A stretch of 64,000 bases of DNA from Myroides odoratus DSM 2801 (GCF_000243275.1 NZ_CM001437.1:90312-154311), one strand, 5' to 3'. Counted from the first letter of the stretch, positions 7,933-18,660 are shown. Notes: a model not told the origin generated them from the sequence alone. Made by a program: numbers and translations.

Positions 7933-10900
7933 CTACTGGATTATGAATTGAACTCCTTCTTGGGTATCTTCCGTTTTCAGAATAAGGAAATAGGAACCAG
8001 AAGCTGCTGTACTTGGAATTTCTATTCCCTTATTACCACCTTCTAAAGAGCCTCGTTTAATCAACTGTCCTTTCAGGTTGTAAATGATATAGTGCACCAC
8101 ACCTTGTTTTTCTTCTTTCATCTGTACATATAACCACTGGCTTTTCTGTACAGGATTCGGATATACCGCCCAATTAGCGGCTGCTTTTCCTTTGACAACA
8201 ATTGGACAACTTCTGATTTTCTTACCGTTATACAGGGTTAATTCCACTTGATATGTTGCATTCGGATCTAAAGTTGCACCATATTCATCTCCAGCAGAAT
8301 AAGCTTGTTTCTCCCCTACTAATGCTCCATTCTTAAACCAACGATAGGCATGGAAAACATAACCTCCATTAGTTTGTTTGTTATTGTTTACCAACAACAC
8401 ATTGTTGTATTTTTGTATCACTAGATTTTCTGTCGGAATACGTTTATCAATTATAATTTTATAAGTCTCCGTCACTTTTCTATTGGGAGATTGAACGGTA
8501 ATGATTTGTTCATATAGCCCATAGTCTTTCACTGATAGTGTAAAATAATTGGACGGTTGAACCTCTGCACCCACCTGAGTATGCACAGCCAATGTTACTT
8601 CATCTTGTTGGGTTTCACATCCTAAAACCAGGTGTACTTCTTTGGCAATTTTACCATAGGAAACACCATCAACAACTAAATCCCAAATACTAGCATCTCG
8701 ACTACTCACTGCAATAGTATGAGATACCGTTTTTGCGGCATTAAAATTAGTATTTCCTCCTTGAGTTGCAGTTATCGTTACAAAACCGGGTTGTAAAAAG
8801 CGCAGCAGTCCCATTTCTTCTATTACAGCTATTTCGCGGTCGGCAGCCTCATCAATAGCATAAGAAACAGGCAAGTTAGAACTTGCGCTTGCGGTTAATT
8901 GCAAGGTAGGCGTATCTTCTAGTACCACTTCCAATACTTGATTCCACGTTATCTCTTGATCCGCTTTTACAATCGTCAGTATGCTTTGTAAATGTAAGAC
9001 CTCGTAGTTTGGACCATAGTCAACCGTAGCTGTAACTGTATATTGTCCAACTTGTGTTTGATTGTTATTCGTATAAACAATCGTTGCCTGAGGTTCTATA
9101 TTTCCTTGCACTTGTACTTGTTTCACCTGACCATCATATACAAAACGTTGCGCTGGTAAAGTCAATCCTTTGATGTTATTTTTCTTGATTTCAAAAGATG
9201 CAGGAATAAAAGCATCAATATAATAATTGGCTCTTGCCGTTAAGCTTCCTTGTTCTATGGCATAGATTCCTACTGCTTCTCCAGTGCTACGCGTCAATTG
9301 ACCAGTAGCCGCTTGAATGATAAAATCACCGCGTTGTAATCCATCCGCACGATAGCGCAATATTGGATCAGCTTCCCCAAATTGCTTGAACTGATTTTCT
9401 TCCACGACAAGACGTAAAGGAGCTGGTTTAATTTCAAATTTTTCTTGACTATCCAAGGTTAAGCTATAATTGGCTAACACAGCTTGTAGACTTCCTATTT
9501 GATACGCATATCGATTGACATTTTCTCCAGCAGCTCTTGTCAAGCTACCTGTTAAAGCTGTCCCTATTTCATCATTGAATTTGAAACCTGTAACGGCAAA
9601 GGCTAATATTGGATCTGTTGCTCCATAGATTTTTTCTTGCCCCGCAACAGGATGGATGTTCAATGTAGCAGGAGTAATTGTAAACAACGCTTCTTCAAAA
9701 GTAAAAGTATAATTTGCTCCTACTTGTAAATCACCTTGTTGAATCGGATACGTTCCCACATGTTCTCCCCTTTGGCGCACAAGATTTCCTGTAACAGTAG
9801 CCTGTACGACATCATTATTTTTAAGTCCTGATACCGAATACGTCAATATAGGATCGGCATCACCGTATACTTTGGTTTTCGCCTCTGCATGGATTTTTAG
9901 TAAAGCAGTCGTAATAATTAAATTTGCCGATTGAAAATCCAAAGTATAGTTGGTTGATGCTTGTAAATTACCTTGTTGAATACCATACGTACCCACATGT
10001 TCTCCGCTATCACGCGATAAACTACCTGTCAAGATATTTGTCGCTTGATCGTTGTTTTTCAGTCCAGATAACGTGTACGTTAATACTGGATCAGCATCAC
10101 CGTATACTTTGGTTTTCGCTTCTGCCTGAACCGTTAGTAAGGCAGATGTAATCGTAAAATTAGCAGTTTGAAAATCCAAAGTATAATTGGTTGATGCTTG
10201 TATATTACCTTGATGAATAGAATAGAAGCCCACATCTTCTCCATTATCGCGGGTTAATATACCTGTAAGAATATTGGTTTGATCGTTGTTTTTAAGTCCA
10301 GATACGATGTACGTTAACACCGGATCGGCATCACCGTATACTTTGGTTTTCGCTTCTGCTTGTATCGTTAGTAAAGCAGGGATAATCGTAAGATCCGCAG
10401 GTTGAAAATCCAAAGTATAGTTGGTTGATGCTTGTATATTACCTTGCTTAATAGAATAGAAGCCCACATCTTCTCCATTATCGCGGGTTAATATACCTGT
10501 AAGAATATTGGTTTGGTCGTTGTTTTTAAGTCCAGATACGATGTATGTTAACACCGGATCGGCATCACCGTATACTTTGGTTTTCGCTTCTGCTTGTATC
10601 GTTAGTAAAGCAGGGGTAATCGTAAGATCCGCAGGTTGAAAACCCAAAGTATAGTTGGTGGATGCTTGTAAAGTACCTTGATGAATACCATAAGTATCCA
10701 CCTGTTCTCCGCTATCACGCGATAAACTACCTGTCAAGATATTTATTGCTTGATCGTTGTTTTTCAGTCCAGATACGGTGTACGTAAAGACTGGATCAGC
10801 ATCACCGTATACTTTGGTTTTCGCTTCTGCTTGTATCGTTAGTAAAGCAGGGATAATCGTAAGATTTGCAGATTGAAAAGCCAAAGTATAATTGGTGGAT

Positions 10901-13900
10901 GCTTGTATATTACCTTGATGAATAGAATAGAAGCCCACATCTTCTCCATTATCACGGACTAGTACTCCTGTAATACTTGTTTCTTGATCGTTATTTTTTA
11001 ATCCAGCCACTGTATAAGACAATACAGCATCTGGTTCTCCATATGTTTTTGTTTGAGCATTAGCGGTTACAGTTAATATCGCTTGTTCAATGGTGAAGTC
11101 AGCTTCCTCGTATACTAACGTATAATTTGGTGATACCGCTAAACTTCCTTGGTGGATGGTATAAATTCCAACTGCTTCGCCAATATTACGGACTAAATTT
11201 CCGGTTAAGACAGTAGCTAACTGATCTGAAGGTCTTAATCCAGCAACCGTATAGTCCAATACAGGATCCGCATCCCCATAAATTTTCGTTTGAGGATTGG
11301 CTGTTACCGTTAATACAGCAGCTGTAATTGTAAAATCTGCCCCTTCATATACTAGGGTATAGTTTGGCGTTGCTACTAAACTTCCTTGCGTAATAGCATA
11401 CGTTCCAATATCTTCTCTGCCATTGCGAACCAAACTTCCGGTTAATGTTGTTGCTGTTTTATCATTTCGTTTCAGTCCTGAAACTGTATAGGTTAACGCT
11501 GGGTCTATTTCACCGTAAATTTTGGTTTTGGCATCTGCAATTACCGTTAATGTTGCAGGTGTAATCTGAAAATCAGCTACTTCATATACTAGAGTATAGT
11601 TTGGAGTTGCTGCTAAACTTCCTTGATTAATAGTGTACATTCCCACATTTTCAGTACCTGTACGCGTTAAACTTCCCGTCAAAACGGCTGAAGCCTCTTC
11701 ACTTCTTTGTAATCCTGTAACGGCATACGTTAAAGCTGGATCCGTATCCCCATATATTTTTGTTTTAGCCTCTGCTGTTACCGTTAACTCCGCAGGTTTA
11801 ATTTCAAAATTCGCAGCTACATAATTGACAACATAATTCGCATTGGCTACTAAAGTTCCTTGCTCAATCGTATAGACTCCCACATCTTCCGTACCTGTAC
11901 GAGTTAAATGCCCACTTAATACGGTTGCACTACTTTCCCCTCTTTTCAGACCAGCTGTCGTATGGGTTAGCAACGGTTCTGGTTCACCATAAGCTTTTGC
12001 TTTTGGATGCGCCATTACGGTGATTGTAGCTGGTGTAATACTAAAATCGGCCCCTTCAAACACCAACGTATAATTGGAATTAGCTTCTAAAGTTCCTTGT
12101 GTAATCGTATAATCTCCAACTGCTTCATCTCCTGTACGAGCTAAATTTCCACGCAAAGCACTAGCAGCTGAGTCCCCAAGTTTTAACCCAGAAACCGCAT
12201 AGGTTAAGAGTGGATCGATATCTCCATATACTTTCCCTGCTTCTTGCGCTGTTACCGTTAAAACAGTAGGTGTAATTTCAAGATCAGCTTTGTGATACGC
12301 TATTTCATAATTGGGCGTAGCAGTCAAACTTCCTTGTCTAATTTCATAGGTTCCCATCTCTTCACCCAACTCGCGATTTAAGGCTCCACTTAAAATGGCA
12401 GTAGCTTCTTCACCACGTTTAAATCCAGTAACGGCATAGGTGAATGCTGGATCTTCCTCACCATACACTTTGGTTTTATCCGCTGCTGTTACGGTTAATG
12501 TTGCTGGAAGAATCCTAAAGTTCGCATTATCCACATTAAGTATATAATTGGACGAGGCTGCCAAAGTTCCCCTGCTAATAACATAAGTATCTACATCTTC
12601 TCCTGGAGCACGAGTCAACGAACCCGTTAATTCATCATCATTGACTAACCCACTAACACGATATAACAAAGCAGGATCTTCCTCTCCATACACTTTTCTA
12701 GTAGGTTGTGCAGTCACCCATACAGACACAGGACGTACAGTCATACCGATACGACTTCTTATACTCTCACAACCATTTACTACTCCACTCACCCAATAGT
12801 CATAATTTCCTACAGCTAAGGTAGAAAATGCTGGAGTGTCAACAGGTAAGCCACCTGTTTCCTCTGTGTACCATTGCAACTCTGTTGAACCTAGTGCATT
12901 ATAAATGCTAGTTCCAACCGTTTGGGAATCGGTTCCATAATTATAATGCACATTCATTCCTGATGTCTGAAGGCGAGCTTCTTCTAAGACTACTTTTACT
13001 GCAGTACGCCTTGGACTTTCACAAGCATAGAGAAATTGAGAAGCATAATAGGTTCTATTGTGTACCAAAGGAGTCGTATTAGGCAATGCAACTCCCCCAG
13101 TTTCATTTGCATACCAGTGAATATTTGTTCCTGTGATTGTTATATCTGCCAATGTTGGATTTGAGCTTTTACAAAAAGTTTGTACCGCCTGATCTACTGT
13201 AGGTGCAACTGCTTTAACTACTGTAGCATCGAGCATAACACCTGAGGTTGTACAGGCTCTTTGGTATACCAGCTCAAAAAAATAGGCATAGAAAGCTCGA
13301 TTCTCTACAGGTGTTAAACTAGAAGTCACTCGCAAACTATTGTGGCTATCGTACATCGGAAAAAGAACCTTTTGATCAATAAAAAGCTTCGCATTATTTA
13401 CCTCTTTCAAAATCATTTTATACCCATTGCCTGCATTTAATTCAGCATTTAAAGGAACAGTGATTGGTACAGTAGGACCCTCAGCATTAATCGCTATAAC
13501 ATTTGATACATAGACCTCTCTTCCACTTGAATTTAGAATCGCAACGCGGATGCTTCCCGATTGACTGGCATATACGGTGGTACTTTTAATCGTACCTGGA
13601 TCGAGTAGATCAAATGAAATTCCCCAAGTTGCATTCGTTTGGGTATCGTTGGAATTGGTAGATAAACTTTGTTTACCTCCTTTGCTATCTTCTAAATAGG
13701 ATTTAACATAGTAACTTTTTGATTCTGTTAAGGGAGGAGTTACAAAAGTAGAGCCTTCTCCTAAAACTTCCGTACTCGTTCGCGAATCATACCAACGGAG
13801 TGTGCCATAATTAGCCTGAGCCTCCAAGGTTACAGGTCCGCCTTCGCACACCCATCCACTTAGCCCCCAAAGTAGCCTGTGGCAACTTGACTGCGTTACT

Positions 13901-15363
13901 TCAATATCACCCAAGTAAAATAAAAATTGATCTGCAAGGGAATGTACCTGAAAACCAATATACAAAACACCCGTTTCATCCGCAGTAAACTCAATCAATT
14001 TATCTGTTACTTGATCCGTTCCGCCTGTATCTACATTAAAAATTTCAGTGGTCATCGCTTCGGGATAAGCGAATTTACCCAAGCTTATCCGTAGCTTTTC
14101 ATTAAATCTTTTATCTCTATACTTAAATCGCAAACGATACGTTTCTCCTCTAGTTACATTAATTCCACGGGTAAAAAACCAATCATCTGCTGCTTGAGTA
14201 GGATTATAACGGTATCTCAAAACAGGACCTTCAAAACCAATGGCACTACTTTCTGTGATCCAAGTATAATCATCTTCATTTGCATTTAAAATCGTCGTAC
14301 AAGCAGGTGCATTTGGAACATCTACCGTATCAAACGGCACCTTATATGGTGTATTCACAGCATTGCATAAGGTAGTAAAAGTAAAAGGGCCTTTCCAATA
14401 CCCTTGATTTGTATCTGAGCAAAACGAACGAACATAGAAAAAAAATGGTGTTGCATTAGCTAAATTAGTAAAAGTAATCTGATGGTTACTTTCACTAAAA
14501 TCCTGCCTTTGAACGAGTCCTGTATCCCCAGACCCTGGCAAACCTGAGGTGCGTAATTCATACTGATACGTTGTTGCTGGTAACACAGGTAAATCAACTG
14601 CTGCAACTACGCTATTCATCGTTAGTTTGCTAAATTCAACAAATTCAGGACTCGGACAACTATCTAACAATTCTGTTGAAACAGCGAAGATATTTACAAC
14701 TCCTTCAAATGTAATGGGACGTAAAAACTTAATTTGCTTGACTTTCTTTAGCTGATTTTGTTTGCTAATATTTAAAGTAACTTGATATAGTCTAGGGTTT
14801 TCTGTTGGTTTTTCTAAAATACTTGCTCTTGTTAATCGCCCAAAATTTTTATGAACCACAGGTAAAGATGTACCATTATACCAATCGGGTACACGACTTG
14901 AAAATGTTTCCGTGGTATCATCCTCAAAGATTACCGTTACGTCTAACGCTGTACTTGCTAGTCCGGCTGTAGTTAGGACAAAAAGTTTTCTCGCCTTTAC
15001 AGGGAGTACTAAGTTAGATGTGACACTAGATATAGTGGTAGTTAAACGAATTGAATTATTCGCACTGTAATTTTGTAAAAGAAATTTCATTCCTGGTGTA
15101 TGAGCAGAAGAAATACTCCCATTCATCGGTAAGCCTGTTCCACTCAAAAGTTGATTTGCATCTAACTTCCAATCTTCTGCAAGTAGGTAATGTCCTGAAT
15201 TATCGATATCATGCGTAGTTGAACTTTCAACCGCTCCAACACCATTGGCAATGACATCGGCATTGAAGCCATCCATTGCTAAGGGTTGATAAGGTTGTGC
15301 ATGTAATAGAAAAGACTGCACAAATAGCAAAATGAAGACGAAAAAGAGTAGAACTTTTTTCAT
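7933..15363 (-). CDS. Giant MBG-repeat protein with type IX sorting domain
   Basis: About 2476 residues from the ATG at 15363. An upstream GTG at 15423 is in frame, but the ATG gives a clean signal peptide (MKKVLLFFVFILLFVQSFLLHAQ). The N-terminal half has fibronectin/Ig-like and jelly-roll-like stretches. Then come fifteen MBG-type repeats of about 78 residues, each opening with a KVYGDADPVLTY-like motif and containing NYTLDF. Further MBG/Ig-like segments follow. The C-terminus WAVYPNPVQ...GSYFLILKTED is a type A type IX secretion sorting signal, so the protein should be exported and anchored or released at the surface. An adhesin role is inferred. The central repeats are almost identical at DNA level. 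Confidence 0.9.
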   Translation of the reverse strand: MKKVLLFFVFILLFVQSFLLHAQPYQPLAMDGFNADVIANGVGAVESSTTHDIDNSGHYLLAEDWKLDANQLLSGTGLPMNGSISSAHTPGMKFLLQNYSANNSIRLTTTISSVTSNLVLPVKARKLFVLTTAGLASTALDVTVIFEDDTTETFSSRVPDWYNGTSLPVVHKNFGRLTRASILEKPTENPRLYQVTLNISKQNQLKKVKQIKFLRPITFEGVVNIFAVSTELLDSCPSPEFVEFSKLTMNSVVAAVDLPVLPATTYQYELRTSGLPGSGDTGLVQRQDFSESNHQITFTNLANATPFFFYVRSFCSDTNQGYWKGPFTFTTLCNAVNTPYKVPFDTVDVPNAPACTTILNANEDDYTWITESSAIGFEGPVLRYRYNPTQAADDWFFTRGINVTRGETYRLRFKYRDKRFNEKLRISLGKFAYPEAMTTEIFNVDTGGTDQVTDKLIEFTADETGVLYIGFQVHSLADQFLFYLGDIEVTQSSCHRLLWGLSGWVCEGGPVTLEAQANYGTLRWYDSRTSTEVLGEGSTFVTPPLTESKSYYVKSYLEDSKGGKQSLSTNSNDTQTNATWGISFDLLDPGTIKSTTVYASQSGSIRVAILNSSGREVYVSNVIAINAEGPTVPITVPLNAELNAGNGYKMILKEVNNAKLFIDQKVLFPMYDSHNSLRVTSSLTPVENRAFYAYFFELVYQRACTTSGVMLDATVVKAVAPTVDQAVQTFCKSSNPTLADITITGTNIHWYANETGGVALPNTTPLVHNRTYYASQFLYACESPRRTAVKVVLEEARLQTSGMNVHYNYGTDSQTVGTSIYNALGSTELQWYTEETGGLPVDTPAFSTLAVGNYDYWVSGVVNGCESIRSRIGMTVRPVSVWVTAQPTRKVYGEEDPALLYRVSGLVNDDELTGSLTRAPGEDVDTYVISRGTLAASSNYILNVDNANFRILPATLTVTAADKTKVYGEEDPAFTYAVTGFKRGEEATAILSGALNRELGEEMGTYEIRQGSLTATPNYEIAYHKADLEITPTVLTVTAQEAGKVYGDIDPLLTYAVSGLKLGDSAASALRGNLARTGDEAVGDYTITQGTLEANSNYTLVFEGADFSITPATITVMAHPKAKAYGEPEPLLTHTTAGLKRGESSATVLSGHLTRTGTEDVGVYTIEQGTLVANANYVVNYVAANFEIKPAELTVTAEAKTKIYGDTDPALTYAVTGLQRSEEASAVLTGSLTRTGTENVGMYTINQGSLAATPNYTLVYEVADFQITPATLTVIADAKTKIYGEIDPALTYTVSGLKRNDKTATTLTGSLVRNGREDIGTYAITQGSLVATPNYTLVYEGADFTITAAVLTVTANPQTKIYGDADPVLDYTVAGLRPSDQLATVLTGNLVRNIGEAVGIYTIHQGSLAVSPNYTLVYEEADFTIEQAILTVTANAQTKTYGEPDAVLSYTVAGLKNNDQETSITGVLVRDNGEDVGFYSIHQGNIQASTNYTLAFQSANLTIIPALLTIQAEAKTKVYGDADPVFTYTVSGLKNNDQAINILTGSLSRDSGEQVDTYGIHQGTLQASTNYTLGFQPADLTITPALLTIQAEAKTKVYGDADPVLTYIVSGLKNNDQTNILTGILTRDNGEDVGFYSIKQGNIQASTNYTLDFQPADLTIIPALLTIQAEAKTKVYGDADPVLTYIVSGLKNNDQTNILTGILTRDNGEDVGFYSIHQGNIQASTNYTLDFQTANFTITSALLTVQAEAKTKVYGDADPVLTYTLSGLKNNDQATNILTGSLSRDSGEHVGTYGIQQGNLQASTNYTLDFQSANLIITTALLKIHAEAKTKVYGDADPILTYSVSGLKNNDVVQATVTGNLVRQRGEHVGTYPIQQGDLQVGANYTFTFEEALFTITPATLNIHPVAGQEKIYGATDPILAFAVTGFKFNDEIGTALTGSLTRAAGENVNRYAYQIGSLQAVLANYSLTLDSQEKFEIKPAPLRLVVEENQFKQFGEADPILRYRADGLQRGDFIIQAATGQLTRSTGEAVGIYAIEQGSLTARANYYIDAFIPASFEIKKNNIKGLTLPAQRFVYDGQVKQVQVQGNIEPQATIVYTNNNQTQVGQYTVTATVDYGPNYEVLHLQSILTIVKADQEITWNQVLEVVLEDTPTLQLTASASSNLPVSYAIDEAADREIAVIEEMGLLRFLQPGFVTITATQGGNTNFNAAKTVSHTIAVSSRDASIWDLVVDGVSYGKIAKEVHLVLGCETQQDEVTLAVHTQVGAEVQPSNYFTLSVKDYGLYEQIITVQSPNRKVTETYKIIIDKRIPTENLVIQKYNNVLLVNNNKQTNGGYVFHAYRWFKNGALVGEKQAYSAGDEYGATLDPNATYQVELTLYNGKKIRSCPIVVKGKAAANWAVYPNPVQKSQWLYVQMKEEKQGVVHYIIYNLKGQLIKRGSLEGGNKGIEIPSTAASGSYFLILKTEDTQEGVQFIIQ
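9830..12740 (-). repeat. MBG coding repeat array, 222-237 bp
   Basis: Units recur at about 234-237 bp in the best-conserved stretch (GGATC within the KVYGDADP codons at 10322, 10556 and 10793). Units between 9830 and 10870 are nearly identical, suggesting recent duplication or gene conversion. Units toward 12700 are diverged. Confidence 0.85.
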
Positions 15364-15681
15364 AAATAAGGGAAGAAAAAAATTGGTTTGTTTTAGCTTT
15401 TGAATGAGATTATCGTGTATCACACCACCTGATTCTTCGTAAAATTAGGGTCTTCCTCCAAAAAAATGACAAAATGAGGGGTGGACAAATGGGTGGACAA
15501 ATAAAAACAGCATTTTAAATAACTAAAAATCAACACCATACACACCTCTTCTTTTTTGAGTATACAACTATAACACCTCTATTTAAATCGAAAAAAAAGT
15601 GATATTGACTAACAATCCCCAGCAGAAACCTCAGGCCGAGAACAAAAAAAATACCTTTTACCTTACTCTTTTAAAATAAAA
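15364..15681. other. Intergenic region, no gene seen
   Basis: About 320 bp between the giant gene's start and the next gene's terminator. It contains a GTGGACAAATGGGTGGACAAA short duplication near 15480-15500. Otherwise no gene, RNA or clear promoter box was seen. Confidence 0.45.
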
Positions 15682-15704
15682 AGGGTGCCCTATTGGGACA
15701 CCCT
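15682..15704 (-). terminator. Terminator of the secreted-protein gene
   Basis: AGGGTGCCC / GGGACACCCT stem with a TATT loop. It is followed by a T-rich tract on the minus strand, 13 bp past the stop at 15717. Confidence 0.85.
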
Positions 15705-15716
15705 CTTCTTATTAAT

Positions 15717-16496
15717 TTACGCGTTTTTTTCTTCTGTCATCTTTGTGTACTCCGCGATTAAATAGCTTAAGTGTTCCCATTTAATTGAATTGTATGGGAA
15801 TTTTTGTAGAAATTCTTGATTGTCTCCAAAAAGGAAATTGTAGTTTTCTTCAAATTCTCCTTTTTTAAGCCACATTACTTCCTCTCCTTTTTTGATGTAA
15901 TATGATTTGATTACTCCTCCACCGATACCAGGTCCTCCACCAAAGCTAATAGAGGTTGTTTCAGAAGCCATTGGATCAGCATATACTTCAATTTGACTAC
16001 TGAAGCTTGGATTGATTAATTGCATCAAGTATTCCTTTTCTGCTTTTTTGTTTTTTAAAGAAGCTGTAATGTTTCTTACATACACTTCATCTGGATTGGT
16101 TGATTTAGTTAAGCTTTTGCTTCCCCAGTTTTTTGATGTGCCAAAATAGTTAGCTACTTTAGCTCCTTTTTCAAATCCTGCAATAGGCAAATACATCTCT
16201 TCAATTTCATCCGCTTGGTATTCTACTTTTTTACCAGCCGCATCTTTCATTTTGATTGATGTAATTTGACCTTTTTTTCGATTTACTCCAGAAACAGATC
16301 CTACTTTTTTGGTTCCATCTTTAAGGATAAGGGTTGAATTTTTTTTAGAACTTACGCTGACGAATACTTCATCAAAAAGCATATCATCCATCATTTTTAA
16401 CTGTTCTTTTGTAAACTTCACTTTTTCTTGTGCATGTATCGGCGTATTCATCACTGACGCAGCAGCTAAAAAGCTAAAAAGTATTAATTTTTTCAT
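15717..16496 (-). CDS. Secreted protein of unknown function
   Basis: 259 residues from the ATG at 16496; a longer in-frame TTG start at 16538 would bury the signal peptide and is not preferred. Residues 1-22 (MKKLILFSFLAAASVMNTPIHA) are a signal peptide. The mature part is lysine-rich, with a beta-rich block (STLILKDGTKKVGSVSGV, ITSIKMKDAAGKKVEYQADEIEEMYLP). A later glycine-rich SISFGGGPGIGGGVIKSYYIKKGEEVMWLKKG precedes a C-terminal segment ending AEYTKMTEEKNA. I do not recognise the family. It is flanked by its own terminator and has 265 bp of upstream space, so it is probably monocistronic. Confidence 0.75.
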   Translation of the reverse strand: MKKLILFSFLAAASVMNTPIHAQEKVKFTKEQLKMMDDMLFDEVFVSVSSKKNSTLILKDGTKKVGSVSGVNRKKGQITSIKMKDAAGKKVEYQADEIEEMYLPIAGFEKGAKVANYFGTSKNWGSKSLTKSTNPDEVYVRNITASLKNKKAEKEYLMQLINPSFSSQIEVYADPMASETTSISFGGGPGIGGGVIKSYYIKKGEEVMWLKKGEFEENYNFLFGDNQEFLQKFPYNSIKWEHLSYLIAEYTKMTEEKNA

Positions 16497-16683
16497 AAAA
16501 TATAAATTTAACCAAAAGTAACAATAATATGTTATCAAATGCTTTTTTATAAAAAATATATACCTGTATTTGTAGCTATAGTTTATCGAACTATCTTTTT
16601 AAAAAGACATGCGCAATAGAGGTCTTCCGTTGACATACATAGCGGAGTGAAAAAGTTACATCTAAAAAAATACAACATGAAAA

Positions 16684-16704
16684 AGGCTGCCTCTTAGACA
16701 GCCT
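16684..16704 (-). terminator. Second hairpin downstream of yidC
   Basis: AGGCTG/CAGCCT stem around a 9-nt loop, with TTTTTC following on the minus strand. It may be a backup terminator behind the one at 16713-16746. Confidence 0.6.
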
Positions 16705-16712
16705 ATATGACA

Positions 16713-16746
16713 CAAAAAAACTCCCCTTAAAGAAGAGGAGTTTTTT
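16713..16746 (-). terminator. Terminator of pyrG-yidC
   Basis: AAAAAACTCC pairs with GGAGTTTTTT around an imperfect inner stem, with T-runs at the minus-strand end, 16 bp beyond the yidC stop. Confidence 0.8.
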
Positions 16747-16761
16747 ATCTATACCAAAGTA

Positions 16762-18660
16762 TTATTTTTTATTTTGATCTTTCAAGCGCTGTTGCTCTTG
16801 TGCTTGTTCCATCATTTCTTGCATTTTTCTTTGCCATTTTCCTTGTGGACGCTTTTTCGTTTTATTCTCTTCGATTGTAGCTAAGATCTTTTCGTCTTTT
16901 ACAATGTGGTTTTTAATTACATACATAATTCCAATTGTAATGGAGTTCGAGATGAAGTAGTACAACGATAAACCTGAAGCGTAGTTATTAAAGAAGAATA
17001 ACATCATAATCGGTGATACGTAAATCATGATCTTCATGATTTTACTCATATCTGGCATCCCTTCTTGTGTTGGTTGAGCCATTTGTTGATCTCCTGTAGT
17101 CATCTTCATATAGAAGAAAATTGCAATTGACGCTAATAATGGGAATAAACTCACGTGATTACCATAGAAAGGAATATTAAATGGCAATTGTAACACAGAG
17201 TCATACGATGATAAATCGTCTGCCCACAAGAAGCTCTTTTGTCTTAAATCAAATGAAGACGGGAAGAATTGAAACAACGAGTAGAAGATTGGAATCTGTA
17301 ACAAGGCTGGAATACAACCTGCCATCGGATTCACTCCTGCTTTAGAATACAATTTCATTGTTTCTTGTTGCTTCTTCATTGGATCATTCTTGAACTTTTC
17401 ATTCAATTCATTTACCTCTGGGCGAATCATTTTCATTTTCGCTTGAGAAACGTATGACTTATACGTCAACGGAGAAGTAAATAAACGAACTAAAATCGTC
17501 AATACAATAATACCAATACCGTAAGGTAAGAAACTAGTCAATAATCCAAATACTGGGATAAATAAGAAACGGTTAATCCATCCAAAAATTCCCCAACCTA
17601 ATGGTACAATATTGTCTAAGTTACGATCGTATGATTTTAATATTTTGAAATCAGATGGTCCAAAATACCAGTTCATGTCATAGTTTAACTCTCCATTGCT
17701 ATAGTTCAACGGAATAACACTCGCAAATTGTTTCGTAAATACCGTATCTACTTTTTCATCAGCCACTAAATTTTTCGTGTTTAATGTTGCTGTTTCAAAG
17801 TTCTTATTAGTCAATAAAACAGAAGTGAAAAAGTGTTGTTTATACGCGATATACGAAACATCTTTCAACTCCTTAGTATCATCTTTACTAGACTCACTTA
17901 AGTTGTTGTCTTTTCCTTTTTCGTGTTCATAGTATAAACGAACGTATCTATTTTCATACGCAATACTTTTCTCATTGCGGTATGTTTTCATTTCCCAGTT
18001 TAATTCTGGTGTTTTTGATGCGTCAACGATTTTGCTCAATCCTTGTGTGCGGATAGAGAAATCAAGCATATAATCATTCGGTTTCAATACATAACGATAC
18101 TCTAAAAACTCTGTTTCAGAAGCTTTTAAACGCATAGCTAATACTTGATTTTCACCTTCTTTAGTTAAAGTAGGTTCAAAATATAAGTCTTCTGTATTGA
18201 AAACTCGATTATCAGTAGTGTGTAATTGTAAATTGAATTTCGCGTTGTGATCTTTAATCAAAGCAACGATTTCATTTGAATCTTTGCTAAATCTCTTGAA
18301 ATCATTTACAACAACATGAGATAATTTTCCTCCTTTATTATCAACTTCAAGTGTAAGTAAATCTGATTTTAAAGTTGTAGTTCCTCCTTTAGCTGCTGGT
18401 AACATAGCACTATAAGCAAAAGGACCGAATGTAGCGCGAACTTGTTCCGATTGTAAAGAATCTCCAGCTACTGGTTCTTGAAGTGCTTTCTCAAATGTAG
18501 CGGATTGTTCTTGTTTAACGATTTCTTTCTCTGCTAATTCAGTATCTTTCTTGATAGACTCTTGCTCTTTGTTGATGTTATTCAACATCATCCAAATCAG
18601 CAATCCTGCAATAATCACAAAGCCTATAATACTGTTACGATCTAATTTTTTTTTCTCCAT
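16762..18660 (-). CDS. yidC: Membrane protein insertase YidC
   Basis: Inner-membrane insertase and Sec partner, 632 residues. An N-terminal transmembrane helix (about 13-28) is followed by a large periplasmic beta domain (about 75-345). The conserved YidC/Oxa1 core comes next: a helix near GIIVLTILVRLFTSPLTYK, the cytoplasmic hairpin VNELNEKFKNDPMKKQQETMKLY, NPMAGCIPALLQIPIFYSL, and later membrane helices ending PIMMLFFFNNYASGLSLYYFISN. The C-terminal tail is lysine/glutamine-rich, as expected for ribosome contact. Its start lies 48 bp after the pyrG stop, forming a two-gene unit. Confidence 0.97.
   Translation of the reverse strand: MEKKKLDRNSIIGFVIIAGLLIWMMLNNINKEQESIKKDTELAEKEIVKQEQSATFEKALQEPVAGDSLQSEQVRATFGPFAYSAMLPAAKGGTTTLKSDLLTLEVDNKGGKLSHVVVNDFKRFSKDSNEIVALIKDHNAKFNLQLHTTDNRVFNTEDLYFEPTLTKEGENQVLAMRLKASETEFLEYRYVLKPNDYMLDFSIRTQGLSKIVDASKTPELNWEMKTYRNEKSIAYENRYVRLYYEHEKGKDNNLSESSKDDTKELKDVSYIAYKQHFFTSVLLTNKNFETATLNTKNLVADEKVDTVFTKQFASVIPLNYSNGELNYDMNWYFGPSDFKILKSYDRNLDNIVPLGWGIFGWINRFLFIPVFGLLTSFLPYGIGIIVLTILVRLFTSPLTYKSYVSQAKMKMIRPEVNELNEKFKNDPMKKQQETMKLYSKAGVNPMAGCIPALLQIPIFYSLFQFFPSSFDLRQKSFLWADDLSSYDSVLQLPFNIPFYGNHVSLFPLLASIAIFFYMKMTTGDQQMAQPTQEGMPDMSKIMKIMIYVSPIMMLFFFNNYASGLSLYYFISNSITIGIMYVIKNHIVKDEKILATIEENKTKKRPQGKWQRKMQEMMEQAQEQQRLKDQNKK

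Noticed and set aside
15363..15423. Longer GTG start for the giant MBG protein
   Set aside because: It would place 20 residues ahead of a clean signal peptide; the ATG at 15363 is preferred.
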